A stretch of 64,000 bases of DNA, taken from Bosea vestrisii (GTDB lineage: Bacteria > Pseudomonadota > Alphaproteobacteria > Rhizobiales > Beijerinckiaceae). The translations under genes were made by a program, and so were the position numbers. The stretch is from assembly GCF_030144325.1 (NCBI RefSeq), contig NZ_CP126307.1:3331001-3395000 (forward strand), written 5' to 3'. Position 1 is the stretch's first letter, and each line of letters begins with the position of its first letter. Shown here piece after piece: positions 36,369-43,815 of this stretch. The notes under the pieces are model-generated. The model had not been told where the DNA came from. It worked only from the letters and a program-made list of their open reading frames with translations, and did no database searches.

Positions 36369-37102
36369 AGCGACAGCACCATGCCGTCATAGGCGTGCTC
36401 TTCCGGTAGTTCCTCCGCATGCGCCAGCATCTGCGGGCTCATATGGGTCAGAACAATGCGTTTCGCGCCGAGATCGGCTCTGTGCGCCCGCAGCGTGCCA
36501 TAGTCGAGATGGTTCGCCAGGACCTGGTCCCAAGTGTAGCACTCGATGAGTAGCGCGTCGGCGCCGGCTGAGAGCGGGATCAACGCATCCGTCCAGGCGC
36601 TATCTCCGGAGAAGGCGAAGATCTTGCCGTCATGGACCAGCCGATAGCCCTGACAGGGCCCGGCGCGCTGGTCATGCACCATCGGGAAGGCCTCGACGGC
36701 GATCCCGGCGAGCGTCGCCGCTGCGTCCGGCGTGACCTCGACATAGGTGATCGGAAAGCGCCAGGCATTGTTGGACGCACCCGGGAAATCGGTCTCGATC
36801 GCCTGCAACGCCCGCTGCTCGACACCTCTCGGTCCCGCGATGGTCAGCGGTTGGGTCCGCCGCGAGACAAACTGCGCTTCCAACAGGAAGGCCGGCAGCC
36901 CGCCGAAATGGTCGCCGTGGAAATGGGTGAACAGCAGGGTCGAGAGTTGGTTGCGAGCGATCCCTGCATTGTTGAGCGCCACCATGCTCGAGCCGCCGCA
37001 GTCGAGCAGCATCTGCTCGCCAGCCGCCTCGACATAGAGGCAAGTGTTGAAGCGGCCTCCGGAGCCGAAGGCGTCGCCGGAGCCGAGAATGGCGACTTTC
37101 AT
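36365..37102 (-). CDS. MBL-fold metallo-hydrolase (RNase Z-like)
   Basis: The 245-residue cytosolic protein has the metallo-beta-lactamase fold. The zinc-binding motif HxHxDH is in LLFTHFHGDHFGGLP, further metal ligands are in MVHD and FSGDSAW, and the last His is in IVLTHMSP. The start (MKVAILGSGDAFGSGGRFNTCL) is like RNase Z/phosphodiesterase-type members. It lies inside the nucleoside operon between the binding-protein gene and the ATPase, with an ATGA overlap to the latter. A phosphodiesterase or nucleotidase role is plausible but is only an inference from position. Confidence 0.82.
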   Translation of the reverse strand: MKVAILGSGDAFGSGGRFNTCLYVEAAGEQMLLDCGGSSMVALNNAGIARNQLSTLLFTHFHGDHFGGLPAFLLEAQFVSRRTQPLTIAGPRGVEQRALQAIETDFPGASNNAWRFPITYVEVTPDAAATLAGIAVEAFPMVHDQRAGPCQGYRLVHDGKIFAFSGDSAWTDALIPLSAGADALLIECYTWDQVLANHLDYGTLRAHRADLGAKRIVLTHMSPQMLAHAEELPEEHAYDGMVLSL

Positions 37103-37127
37103 CGCGCCGCTGCGACGGTGGGACCCG

Positions 37128-38129
37128 TCACATCGTGCACTTGGAATCCGACATGTAGTCGTGGACCTTGACGGTGCCGGCGATGATGTCGGCGCGCGCC
37201 TTGTCGGCGGCCGCCTTCATCTCCGGCGTGATCAGCGCCTTGTTGTTGTCGTCGAGGGCCCAGCCGACGCCGTCCTCCTTCAGCCCGAGCACGGAGACGC
37301 CCGGCTTCCAGTTGCCGTCACGCGCTTCCTTGAACGAGGTATAGGCGGCGACGTCGACGCGCTTCAGCATCGAGGTCAGCACCTTGCCGGGATGCAGCAT
37401 GTTCTGGTTGGAGTCGACGCCGATGCCGAGCTTTCCGGCGTCCGCTGCGGCGCGCAGCACGCCGATGCCAGTGCCGCCGGCGGCGTGGTAGATCACGTCG
37501 GCGCCGCGGTCGATCTGCGACTTGGCGAGCTCGCCGCCCTTGACGGGGTCGTTCCAGGCGGCCGGGGTCGAGCCGGTCATGTTCTGGAAGATCTCGGCGT
37601 CCTTCTTGCCGGCCTTGACGCCCTGGACGTAGCCGCAGGCGAACTTCCGGATCAGCGGGATGTCCATGCCGCCGACGAAGCCGACCTTGCCGGTCTTTGA
37701 GGCGAGGCTGGCGATGAGGCCGACGAGATAGGAGGCCTCATGCTCCTTGAACACGACCGACTGCACGTTCGGCAGCTCGACGACCATGTCGATGATGGTG
37801 AACTTCAGGTTCGGGAACTCGGCCGCGACCTTCTGCAGCGCGGTCGCTTGCGAGAAGCCGACGGCGATGATCGGCGAATGGCCGTCGCGGGCGAAGCGGC
37901 GCAGCGCCTGCTCGATCTGCGCGTCATTGGTCGGCTCGAAATCGCGGAACTCGACGCCGGTCTCGGTCTTGAACTTCTCGGCCCCGACGAAGACGCCCTC
38001 ATTGAAGGATTTGTCGAATTTGCCGCCCTTGTCATAGACGATCGCCGGCTTGATCGCGGTCTGGGCCATGGCCGCCATGGCCGAGAGGGCGACGCCCGCC
38101 AGCGCGAGCGCGAGAGTTTTCAGTTGCAT
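37128..38129 (-). CDS. BMP family nucleoside-binding periplasmic protein
   Basis: This is the substrate-binding protein of the nucleoside ABC importer, of the PnrA/BmpA (basic membrane protein) family, which binds purine nucleosides. The 333-residue protein has a cleavable signal peptide (LALALAGVALSAMAAMAQ) without a lipobox. Family features include VYDKGGKFDKSFNEG near the mature N terminus, IIAVGFSQATALQKVAAEFPNLKFTIID, the GLIASLASKTGKVGFVGG segment and DVIYHAAGGTGIGVLRAAAD. It is the first gene of the ten-gene operon; a 15-bp palindrome lies about 107 bp upstream. Confidence 0.93.
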   Translation of the reverse strand: MQLKTLALALAGVALSAMAAMAQTAIKPAIVYDKGGKFDKSFNEGVFVGAEKFKTETGVEFRDFEPTNDAQIEQALRRFARDGHSPIIAVGFSQATALQKVAAEFPNLKFTIIDMVVELPNVQSVVFKEHEASYLVGLIASLASKTGKVGFVGGMDIPLIRKFACGYVQGVKAGKKDAEIFQNMTGSTPAAWNDPVKGGELAKSQIDRGADVIYHAAGGTGIGVLRAAADAGKLGIGVDSNQNMLHPGKVLTSMLKRVDVAAYTSFKEARDGNWKPGVSVLGLKEDGVGWALDDNNKALITPEMKAAADKARADIIAGTVKVHDYMSDSKCTM

Positions 38130-38206
38130 CGAGCCGTTCCCCTGTCATGCGCGGGGTGGTTGTGCCGCCCCTGCCTGGGGGCACGATGGCACGGCTTTCC
38201 GGTGGG

Positions 38207-38234
38207 GCCAAGCCGGCTGCGCGGCCGGCTTGGC
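38207..38234 (-). terminator. strong hairpin after the SDR gene, possible terminator
   Basis: An 11-bp perfect stem (38207-38217 with 38224-38234) surrounds a 6-nt loop, about 28 bp beyond the SDR stop codon on the minus strand. There is no T run, so it may act as a rho-dependent or RNA-stabilising structure rather than a classical terminator. Confidence 0.4.
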
Positions 38235-38235
38235 G

Positions 38236-38250
38236 ATATATGTCATATAT
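38236..38250. promoter_or_regulatory. 15-bp palindrome, candidate operator of the nucleoside operon
   Basis: ATATATG-T-CATATAT is a perfect odd palindrome in otherwise GC-rich DNA. It is 107 bp upstream of the BMP-protein start codon, the first gene of the salvage operon. Its AT-rich symmetry suggests a site for a dimeric repressor, perhaps GntR-like. No regulator gene lies next to it. Confidence 0.5.
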
Positions 38251-38261
38251 GAACGGTTCTC

Positions 38262-39032
38262 TCAGCCACGCTGGATCGAGACGCCGCCATCGGCAAGGAA
38301 GGCCGTGCCGGTGACGAAGCTCGACGCGTCGGAGGCCAGAAAGAGCGCGGCGCGGGCGATCTCCTCCGGTTGCGCCATCCGCTTCAGCGCATGCATACCC
38401 TCGACGAAGGCGGTGACCTCCGGGCCTGAGGCCGGATCATTCGTGATGCTCGCCGGTGTGTCGGTCCCGCCCGGCAGCAGTGCGTTGACCCGGATGCGCT
38501 TGCCGCCGAGCTCGGCCGCGAGCGCTTTCACGAGGCCGATCTGCCCGGCCTTGCTAGCCGCATAGGCCGACATGCCGGCGAGCCCGGCAGTGTAGCCGAC
38601 GAAGCTCGCGGTGAAGATCAGCGAGCCGCCGCCGCGCGCCTCCAGCGCCGGCGCCTGATACTTCGCGCCGAGGAAGGCACTGGTCAGGTTGGTCTCGATC
38701 AACTGGTGCCAAGTCGCCAGGGACATCTCGGCGACAGGTCCGAGATCACCGACCGTGCCGGCATTGTTGAAGGCGATATCGAGGCCGCCGAAGCGCTCGG
38801 TCGCAGTTTCGACCAGACGTTGCGCCAGCGCCTCCTCGCGAATGTCGCCGGCGATTGCCATCGCCTCGCCGCCGGCCGCCTTGATCTCGGCGGCAAGGGC
38901 GTCGAGCTCGCCCTGTCGCCTCGCCGTGATCACGAGCCTGGCGCCTTCAGCGGCGAAAAGCAGCGCCGCGGCACGGCCGATGCCGGAGCTGGCGCCGGTC
39001 ACGATCGCGACCTTGTTGGTGAGAGCTGTCAT
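38262..39032 (-). CDS. SDR family oxidoreductase
   Basis: This is a classical short-chain dehydrogenase/reductase of 256 residues starting at the ATG at 39032. The cofactor loop is AIVTGASSGIGRAAALLFAAEGARLVITARR (Arg pair at the end of strand 2 suggests NADP). NNAGTVGD is the NNAG motif, the catalytic Ser is in IFTASFVGYTAG, and the catalytic YxxxK is in MSAYAASKAGQIGLV. The C-terminal FLASDASSFVTGTAFLADGGVSIQ is also typical. The substrate is unknown. It is divergent from the ThiF/MoeB gene. Confidence 0.9.
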   Translation of the reverse strand: MTALTNKVAIVTGASSGIGRAAALLFAAEGARLVITARRQGELDALAAEIKAAGGEAMAIAGDIREEALAQRLVETATERFGGLDIAFNNAGTVGDLGPVAEMSLATWHQLIETNLTSAFLGAKYQAPALEARGGGSLIFTASFVGYTAGLAGMSAYAASKAGQIGLVKALAAELGGKRIRVNALLPGGTDTPASITNDPASGPEVTAFVEGMHALKRMAQPEEIARAALFLASDASSFVTGTAFLADGGVSIQRG

Positions 39033-39164
39033 TTTGGGACCTTTGTTGTCGTTCGAGACTGTCGGATCCTTTCGTCGCAGGTACACTGTGGTGCAGACAC
39101 CCGCTTCCTGCCCCGGAATCGCACCCGATTGCTGGCGCGAGCAGTTCAGCCTAGCTTGCCGGCC

Positions 39165-39953
39165 ATGACGCTGAACGAGGCCGAGATCGAGCGCTACGCC
39201 CGCCATCTGGTGCTGCCGGAGATCGGCGGCCCCGGGCAGGCCAAGCTCAAGCGCGCCCGGGTTCTGGTGATCGGCGCGGGCGGCTTGGGCGCGCCGCTGA
39301 TCCCCTATCTGGCGGCGGCCGGCGTCGGCACGATCGGCATCGTCGACGACGACCATGTCTCGCTCTCGAACCTGCAGCGGCAGATCATCTTCGGGGCGGA
39401 GGATATCGGGGCGCGCAAGGTGGTCGCCGCGGCCAATTTCGTCACGCGGCTGAACCCGCGGGTCGAGATCGAGGAATACGTCACCCGGATCGACCCGCAT
39501 AATGCGCGGGCTCTGGTCGCCTTCTATGATGTAGTCGCCGATGGCTCCGACAATTTCACGACGCGCTATGCCGTCTCGGACGCCTGCTTCCACGAGAAGA
39601 AGCCGCTGGTGACGGCGGCGCTCGGGCGCTTCGACGGCTCGCTGACGACGATCCGCGCGCATGAGACCAGTGCCGACGGAACGCCGAACCCGACCTATCG
39701 CTGCCTGTTCCCGCAGGAGCCGCCGCCCGGCACGGTCGCGCCCTGTGCCGAGGCCGGGGTGCTCGGCGCGCTTGCCGGTGTCATGGGCTCGATGATGGCG
39801 CTGGAGGTGATCCGCGCGATCACCGGCTTCGGCGAGCCGCTGGTCGGCAAGCTCCTGCTCGTCGACGCGATGGCGATGCGCTTCGAGACGATGAAATATG
39901 GCTGGGATCCGGACAATCCGCTGAACGGGACCGCAGCCGGCGTCACCGCCTGA
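39165..39953 (+). CDS. moeB: ThiF/MoeB/HesA family adenylyltransferase
   Basis: This E1-like enzyme adenylates the C-terminal Gly-Gly of a small sulfur-carrier protein (MoaD or ThiS) in molybdopterin or thiamine biosynthesis. The 262-residue protein shows the nucleotide loop VIGAGGLGAPLIPYLAAAGVG, the IVDDDHVSLSNLQRQIIF region with the Arg finger, DGSDNFTTRY, and the conserved Cys of APCAEAGVLG. There is one zinc-type Cys before it (YRC), but the second CxxC pair of MoeB is not obvious, so the choice between MoeB and ThiF stays open. Confidence 0.85.
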   Translation: MTLNEAEIERYARHLVLPEIGGPGQAKLKRARVLVIGAGGLGAPLIPYLAAAGVGTIGIVDDDHVSLSNLQRQIIFGAEDIGARKVVAAANFVTRLNPRVEIEEYVTRIDPHNARALVAFYDVVADGSDNFTTRYAVSDACFHEKKPLVTAALGRFDGSLTTIRAHETSADGTPNPTYRCLFPQEPPPGTVAPCAEAGVLGALAGVMGSMMALEVIRAITGFGEPLVGKLLLVDAMAMRFETMKYGWDPDNPLNGTAAGVTA

Positions 39954-39954
39954 G

Positions 39955-40902
39955 CTATTTCGCCGCCCGCTTGGTCTCGATCACATCGAAGAGCTGGGCC
40001 GCGAGGTCCGGCCCGCCGAGCTTCTTGATGGCGCGCACGCCGGTCGGGGCGGTGACGTTGATCTCGGTCAGCTTGCCGCCGATCACGTCGATGCCGACGA
40101 GGAGCAGGCCGCGCTCCCTGAGCGCCGGGCCGATGCGCTCGCAGATCTCGAGCTCGCGCTTCGACAGGTCCGTCGGCTTGGCCGCGCCGCCGCGCACCAT
40201 GTTGGCGCGCAGGTCGCCCGCCGCCGGCACGCGGTTGACCGCGCCCGCCGCCTTGCCATCGATCAGGATGATGCGCTTGTCGCCCTCCGAGACCTCCTTC
40301 AGGAAGGCCTGGACCACCCAGGGCTCGCGGAAGAGGTTGGAGAACAGATCGTAGAGCGAGCCGAAATTCGGGTCGCCCTTGCCGGTCTTGAACACGGTCG
40401 CGCCGCCATGGCCGTAGAGCGGCTTCATGACGATCTCGCCGAATTCCTCACGGAAGGCCTCGATCTCGGCGCGGTCGCGCGTGATCAGCGTCGGCGGCAT
40501 CAGATCGGGAAAATGCGTGACGAACAGCTTTTCCGGAGCGTTGCGGACCTCGGTGGGGTCGTTGACCACCAGCGTTTTCGGATGGATGCGCTCGAGCATA
40601 TGCGTCGAGGAGACATAGGCCATGTCGAAGGGCGGGTCCTGGCGCAGCAGCACCACGTCGAGCGTCGAGAGGTCGGTGCGCTCGGGCTGGCCGAGCGTGT
40701 AGTGGTCGCCCTCGACGTCGCGCACCTCGACCGGATTGATCACCGCGGTGACCTTGCCGTCGCGCAGTGTCAGCTTGTCGGGCGTATAGGTGAAGAGCCT
40801 GTGCCCGCGCGCCTGCGCTTCCAGCATCAGCGAAAAGCCGGTGTCGCCGGCGATGCGGACCCTCTCGATCGGGTCCATCTGGATGGCGACGTTCAGCGGC
40901 AT
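39955..40902 (-). CDS. gshB: glutathione synthetase
   Basis: GshB ligates gamma-glutamylcysteine to glycine with ATP. From the ATG at 40902 the protein has 315 residues. It has the N-terminal domain (NVAIQMDPIERVRIAGDTGFSLMLEAQARGH, with VLLRQDPPFDMAYVSSTHMLE) and an ATP-grasp domain (IVMKPLYGHGGATVFK, FLKEVSEGDKRIILIDGKAAGAVNRVP, LLVGIDVIGGKLTEINVTAPTGVRAI) typical of the family. A TTG two codons earlier is possible. It is the third gene of rsmI-yraN-gshB, a common alphaproteobacterial order. Confidence 0.95.
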   Translation of the reverse strand: MPLNVAIQMDPIERVRIAGDTGFSLMLEAQARGHRLFTYTPDKLTLRDGKVTAVINPVEVRDVEGDHYTLGQPERTDLSTLDVVLLRQDPPFDMAYVSSTHMLERIHPKTLVVNDPTEVRNAPEKLFVTHFPDLMPPTLITRDRAEIEAFREEFGEIVMKPLYGHGGATVFKTGKGDPNFGSLYDLFSNLFREPWVVQAFLKEVSEGDKRIILIDGKAAGAVNRVPAAGDLRANMVRGGAAKPTDLSKRELEICERIGPALRERGLLLVGIDVIGGKLTEINVTAPTGVRAIKKLGGPDLAAQLFDVIETKRAAK

Positions 40903-40973
40903 GGGCAAAAGCTCCGGTTGCGGCCGTTATATCGGCTGCGCCACAGCGGCAGCGCAAGAGCCTTCGCCTTGCG

Positions 40974-41354
40974 TCAGAGCACGAGCTCGAACACGCGGGG
41001 AACATGGCGGGGCAGGCGCCAGGGCGCGAGGAAGACGGCATCGGCCCTGAGATTCCGCTGCATCGCCCAGGGATTGCGCGCCAGCCATTGCCTGATGCGC
41101 GCTTCGATCAGCCGGCGCTTGTCGGGCGTAATCGCCATGGCTGCGTCGTCGAGCGATGCGCGCGCCTTGACCTCGACGAAGACGATATCGTCGCCGCGCG
41201 CCATGATCAGGTCGATCTCGCCGCCCTTGCCGCCGAAGCGCCGCTGCAGCAGCCGATAGCCCTTGATGGTCAGGAAGGCGACGGCGAGCCATTCGCCGCG
41301 GCGGCCGGCGAGGCTGGAATGGCGCGCGCGCCGGCTGCGCAGCGCCTCGCTCAT
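40974..41354 (-). CDS. yraN: YraN family (UPF0102) putative endonuclease
   Basis: The 126-residue protein belongs to the UPF0102/YraN group, predicted to adopt a Holliday-junction-resolvase-like nuclease fold. The motif GGKGGEIDLIMARGDDIVFVEVKARA contains the E-D-ExK nuclease signature residues. The start MSEALRSRRARHSSLAGRRGEWLAVAFL is typical. Its ATG overlaps the rsmI stop (ATGA at 41351-41354). The function is not established experimentally. Confidence 0.92.
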   Translation of the reverse strand: MSEALRSRRARHSSLAGRRGEWLAVAFLTIKGYRLLQRRFGGKGGEIDLIMARGDDIVFVEVKARASLDDAAMAITPDKRRLIEARIRQWLARNPWAMQRNLRADAVFLAPWRLPRHVPRVFELVL

Positions 41355-42271
41355 GGCACGCGAGTCAATTCGAGGGCGCGGGCATAGACGACGCGGCGCG
41401 GCTGCCCGCTCGCGGCGGCGACCTGCGCCACCGCTTCCTTCAGCGAGACCTTTTCGAGTGCCGTACGCAGCGCCTCATCGAGCGTGTCGCCCTGCGCGGC
41501 CGCAGCGGAGGCGTCGGGCGGGCCGATCAGCACGACGATCTCGCCGCGGGCCTCCTCGGCTTCCGCGTAGTGGGCGGCCAGATCGGGCAGGGGTCCGCGG
41601 CGGACGTTCTCGTAATACTTGGTCAGCTCGCGAGCGACGGCGCCCTGCCGCCCGCCCAACACTGCGCCGGCGTCCGCAAGCATCTCGGCGAGCCGGCGCG
41701 GCGATTCGAAGAAGACGAGCGTGCCGGGGATGGCGGCAAGCTCGGTCAGGCGGGCTTTTCGTGCCGCGCTCTTCGGCGGCAGGAAGCCTTCGAAGAAGAA
41801 GCGGTCGGTCGGCAGCCCGGCGAGCACCAGCGCTGCCAGCACGGCGGACGGGCCGGGGATGCCGGTGACCGGCAGACCCTCGCCAACCACCTCGGCGACG
41901 AGCTTGTAGCCGGGGTCGGAAACCAGTGGTGTGCCGGCATCCGAGATCAGCGCGAGCTTGCCGCCCTGGCGCAGCCGTTCGAGGATCTTCGGGCGCATCT
42001 GCGCCGCGTTGTGCTCGTGATAGGGCAGGAGCGGCGTTGCGATGCCGTAATGCGCCAGCAGCGTCTTCGACGTCCTGGTATCCTCCGCCAGCACGGCGTC
42101 GGCGGCCGCGAGCGTCGACAGCGCCCGGAAGGAGATGTCCTTCAGATTGCCGATCGGCGTTGCGACGATATGAAGGCCGGGCGCGAGCGGTTCTGCCTCG
42201 GCCCTGAGCCCGAAGGCCGTATAGCTCGGAGTGCGACCTGTGGCGGGCGGGGCGGATACGGGGCCGGACAT
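41351..42271 (-). CDS. rsmI: 16S rRNA (cytidine(1402)-2'-O)-methyltransferase
   Basis: RsmI 2'-O-methylates C1402 in the decoding centre of 16S rRNA. From the ATG at 42271 the protein has 306 residues. The tetrapyrrole-methylase-like fold is evident: LHIVATPIGNLKDISFRAL, AEDTRTSKTLLAHYGI, LISDAGTPLVSDPGYKLV, GIPGPSAVLAALVLAGLPTDRFFFEGFLP. A C-terminal extension has the VSLKEAVAQVAAASGQPRRVVYARAL repeat-like helix. It is the first gene of rsmI-yraN-gshB and divergent from the LpoA-like gene. Confidence 0.95.
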   Translation of the reverse strand: MSGPVSAPPATGRTPSYTAFGLRAEAEPLAPGLHIVATPIGNLKDISFRALSTLAAADAVLAEDTRTSKTLLAHYGIATPLLPYHEHNAAQMRPKILERLRQGGKLALISDAGTPLVSDPGYKLVAEVVGEGLPVTGIPGPSAVLAALVLAGLPTDRFFFEGFLPPKSAARKARLTELAAIPGTLVFFESPRRLAEMLADAGAVLGGRQGAVARELTKYYENVRRGPLPDLAAHYAEAEEARGEIVVLIGPPDASAAAAQGDTLDEALRTALEKVSLKEAVAQVAAASGQPRRVVYARALELTRVP

Positions 42272-42443
42272 GGCGGCGAAACTGCCACAGCGGTCGGCAA
42301 GATGCCACCGCCGGCCCAGCAACCTAGAGTTAACAACTTGAAAATAGCTTCGCTCACTGGCAGGACTTGTCCACGGTTCGGGACAAGACATTCAGCTGGC
42401 GCGAGCTTGCCTTGCGTCTCGCCGAGGAGTGGAGACGAAAACC

Positions 42444-43652
42444 GTGTCGCGTCACTTGAAGCTCCTCGTCCCGCCGAGTCGCCGACTGATCCTGCTATCC
42501 GGCGTTGGCGCAGTACTCGCTGCCTGCAGCGGCGGTACCGGCGGCCTGCCAGGCTTTGATAGCCAGACGACGCCTCAGGGCGGCAATGCTCAGCCCAGCG
42601 GTCCGACCATCGGCACCGGCTCGGTCAAGGTCGGGCTGATCCTGCCGCTGACCGCCGAAGGCTCGGGTGCGACCGTCGGCAACTCGCTCAAGAACGCCGC
42701 CGAGATGGCGCTCGCCGAATTCCCCGGAGCCGATCTCACGCTGCTGGTCAAGGATGATCGCGGCACGCCGGATGGCGCGCAGGCCGCGGCGCAGGAAGCC
42801 CTCCGCGAGGGCGCCGAGCTGATCATCGGACCGCTGTTTGCACCATCGGTGCAGGCCGTCGGCCAGGTCGCCCGCGGCGCCGGCAAGCCGGTCATGGCCT
42901 TCTCTAGCGATAGCAATGTCGCCTCGCGCGGCATCTATCTGCTCTCCTTCCCGCCCGAGAACGACGTCAACCGCGTCATCGCCTACGCTTCGGCGCAGGG
43001 GCGCAAATCCTTCGCTGCGCTGGTGCCCGAGACCGCCTATGGCAAGGTCGTCGAAGGCGCGTTCCAGCAGGCCGTGGCCAATCACGCAGCCCGTGTCGTC
43101 GTGATCGAGCGCTTCGGCTCCGACCAGAACAGCATGCGCGCCGCCGCGACGCGGCTGGCGCCGGCCCTGCAGCAGGCGGATGCGCTGTTCGTGCCGGGCG
43201 ACGCGGCGACGATGCCGACGCTCGGACTTCTCCTGCAGCAGGCCGGCTATGACCCGGCCAAGGTCAAGCCGCTCGGCACCGGCGTCTGGAACGACGCCAA
43301 TGTCGCCCGCGTCCCGGCGATCCAGGGCGGCTGGTTCGCCTCGCCCGACACCGCCGGCTTCAACGCCTTCTCCGGCCGCTACCAGAAGCGCTTCAACAGC
43401 GCGCCGACGCGCACCGCGACCCTGTCCTACGACGCGGTTTCGCTGGCGGCGGCGCTCGCCCGGACTCAAGGCAGCCAGCGCTTCTCGGAGAGCGTGCTGA
43501 CCAACGCCTCCGGCTTCGCCGGAGCCGACGGCGTCTTCCGCTTCCGTCCCGATGGGTTGAACGAGCGCGGTCTTGCCGTGCTCGAACTGCGCAACGGCCA
43601 GATCGTCACGGTCAACGCGGCTCCGCGCGATCTCGGCCCGCGGACGAACTGA
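42444..43652 (+). CDS. penicillin-binding protein activator (LpoA-like) lipoprotein
   Basis: The product is a lipoprotein (signal SRRLILLSGVGAVLAACSG with lipobox LAAC) followed by a periplasmic-binding-protein type I fold: SVKVGLILPLTAEGSGATVGNSLKNAAEMALAEF, LLVKDDRGTPDGAQAAAQEAL, AELIIGPLFAPSVQAVGQVA. This is the fold of the C-terminal half of E. coli LpoA, which activates PBP1A. The divergent rsmI-yraN pair is also the neighbour of lpoA in enterobacteria, supporting the call. I chose the GTG at 42444; another GTG at 42429 is possible but overlaps its own ribosome-binding site. Confidence 0.8.
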   Translation: MSRHLKLLVPPSRRLILLSGVGAVLAACSGGTGGLPGFDSQTTPQGGNAQPSGPTIGTGSVKVGLILPLTAEGSGATVGNSLKNAAEMALAEFPGADLTLLVKDDRGTPDGAQAAAQEALREGAELIIGPLFAPSVQAVGQVARGAGKPVMAFSSDSNVASRGIYLLSFPPENDVNRVIAYASAQGRKSFAALVPETAYGKVVEGAFQQAVANHAARVVVIERFGSDQNSMRAAATRLAPALQQADALFVPGDAATMPTLGLLLQQAGYDPAKVKPLGTGVWNDANVARVPAIQGGWFASPDTAGFNAFSGRYQKRFNSAPTRTATLSYDAVSLAAALARTQGSQRFSESVLTNASGFAGADGVFRFRPDGLNERGLAVLELRNGQIVTVNAAPRDLGPRTN

Positions 43653-43716
43653 CAACCACCGTCTTTTCGGGGCGCCGCGCAGCGGCGAGCCCGGAACCCA
43701 TATCCGCATGACGTGC

Positions 43717-43745
43717 AAAAAAAGGGCGGCATCACTGCCGCCCTT
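43717..43745 (-). terminator. intrinsic terminator between lpoA-like gene and maeB
   Basis: A perfect 10-bp stem (43722-43731 with 43736-43745) around tcac is followed on the minus strand by seven T residues, so it should terminate maeB. Read on the plus strand it forms the same hairpin beyond the LpoA-like gene and may serve both. Confidence 0.8.
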
Positions 43746-43815
43746 ATGGTTTGGCGTGGTGTTCATGGATTCCGGGCTCGGGCCTTTGGCACGCCCCGGA
43801 ATGACGGGGTAGGCC

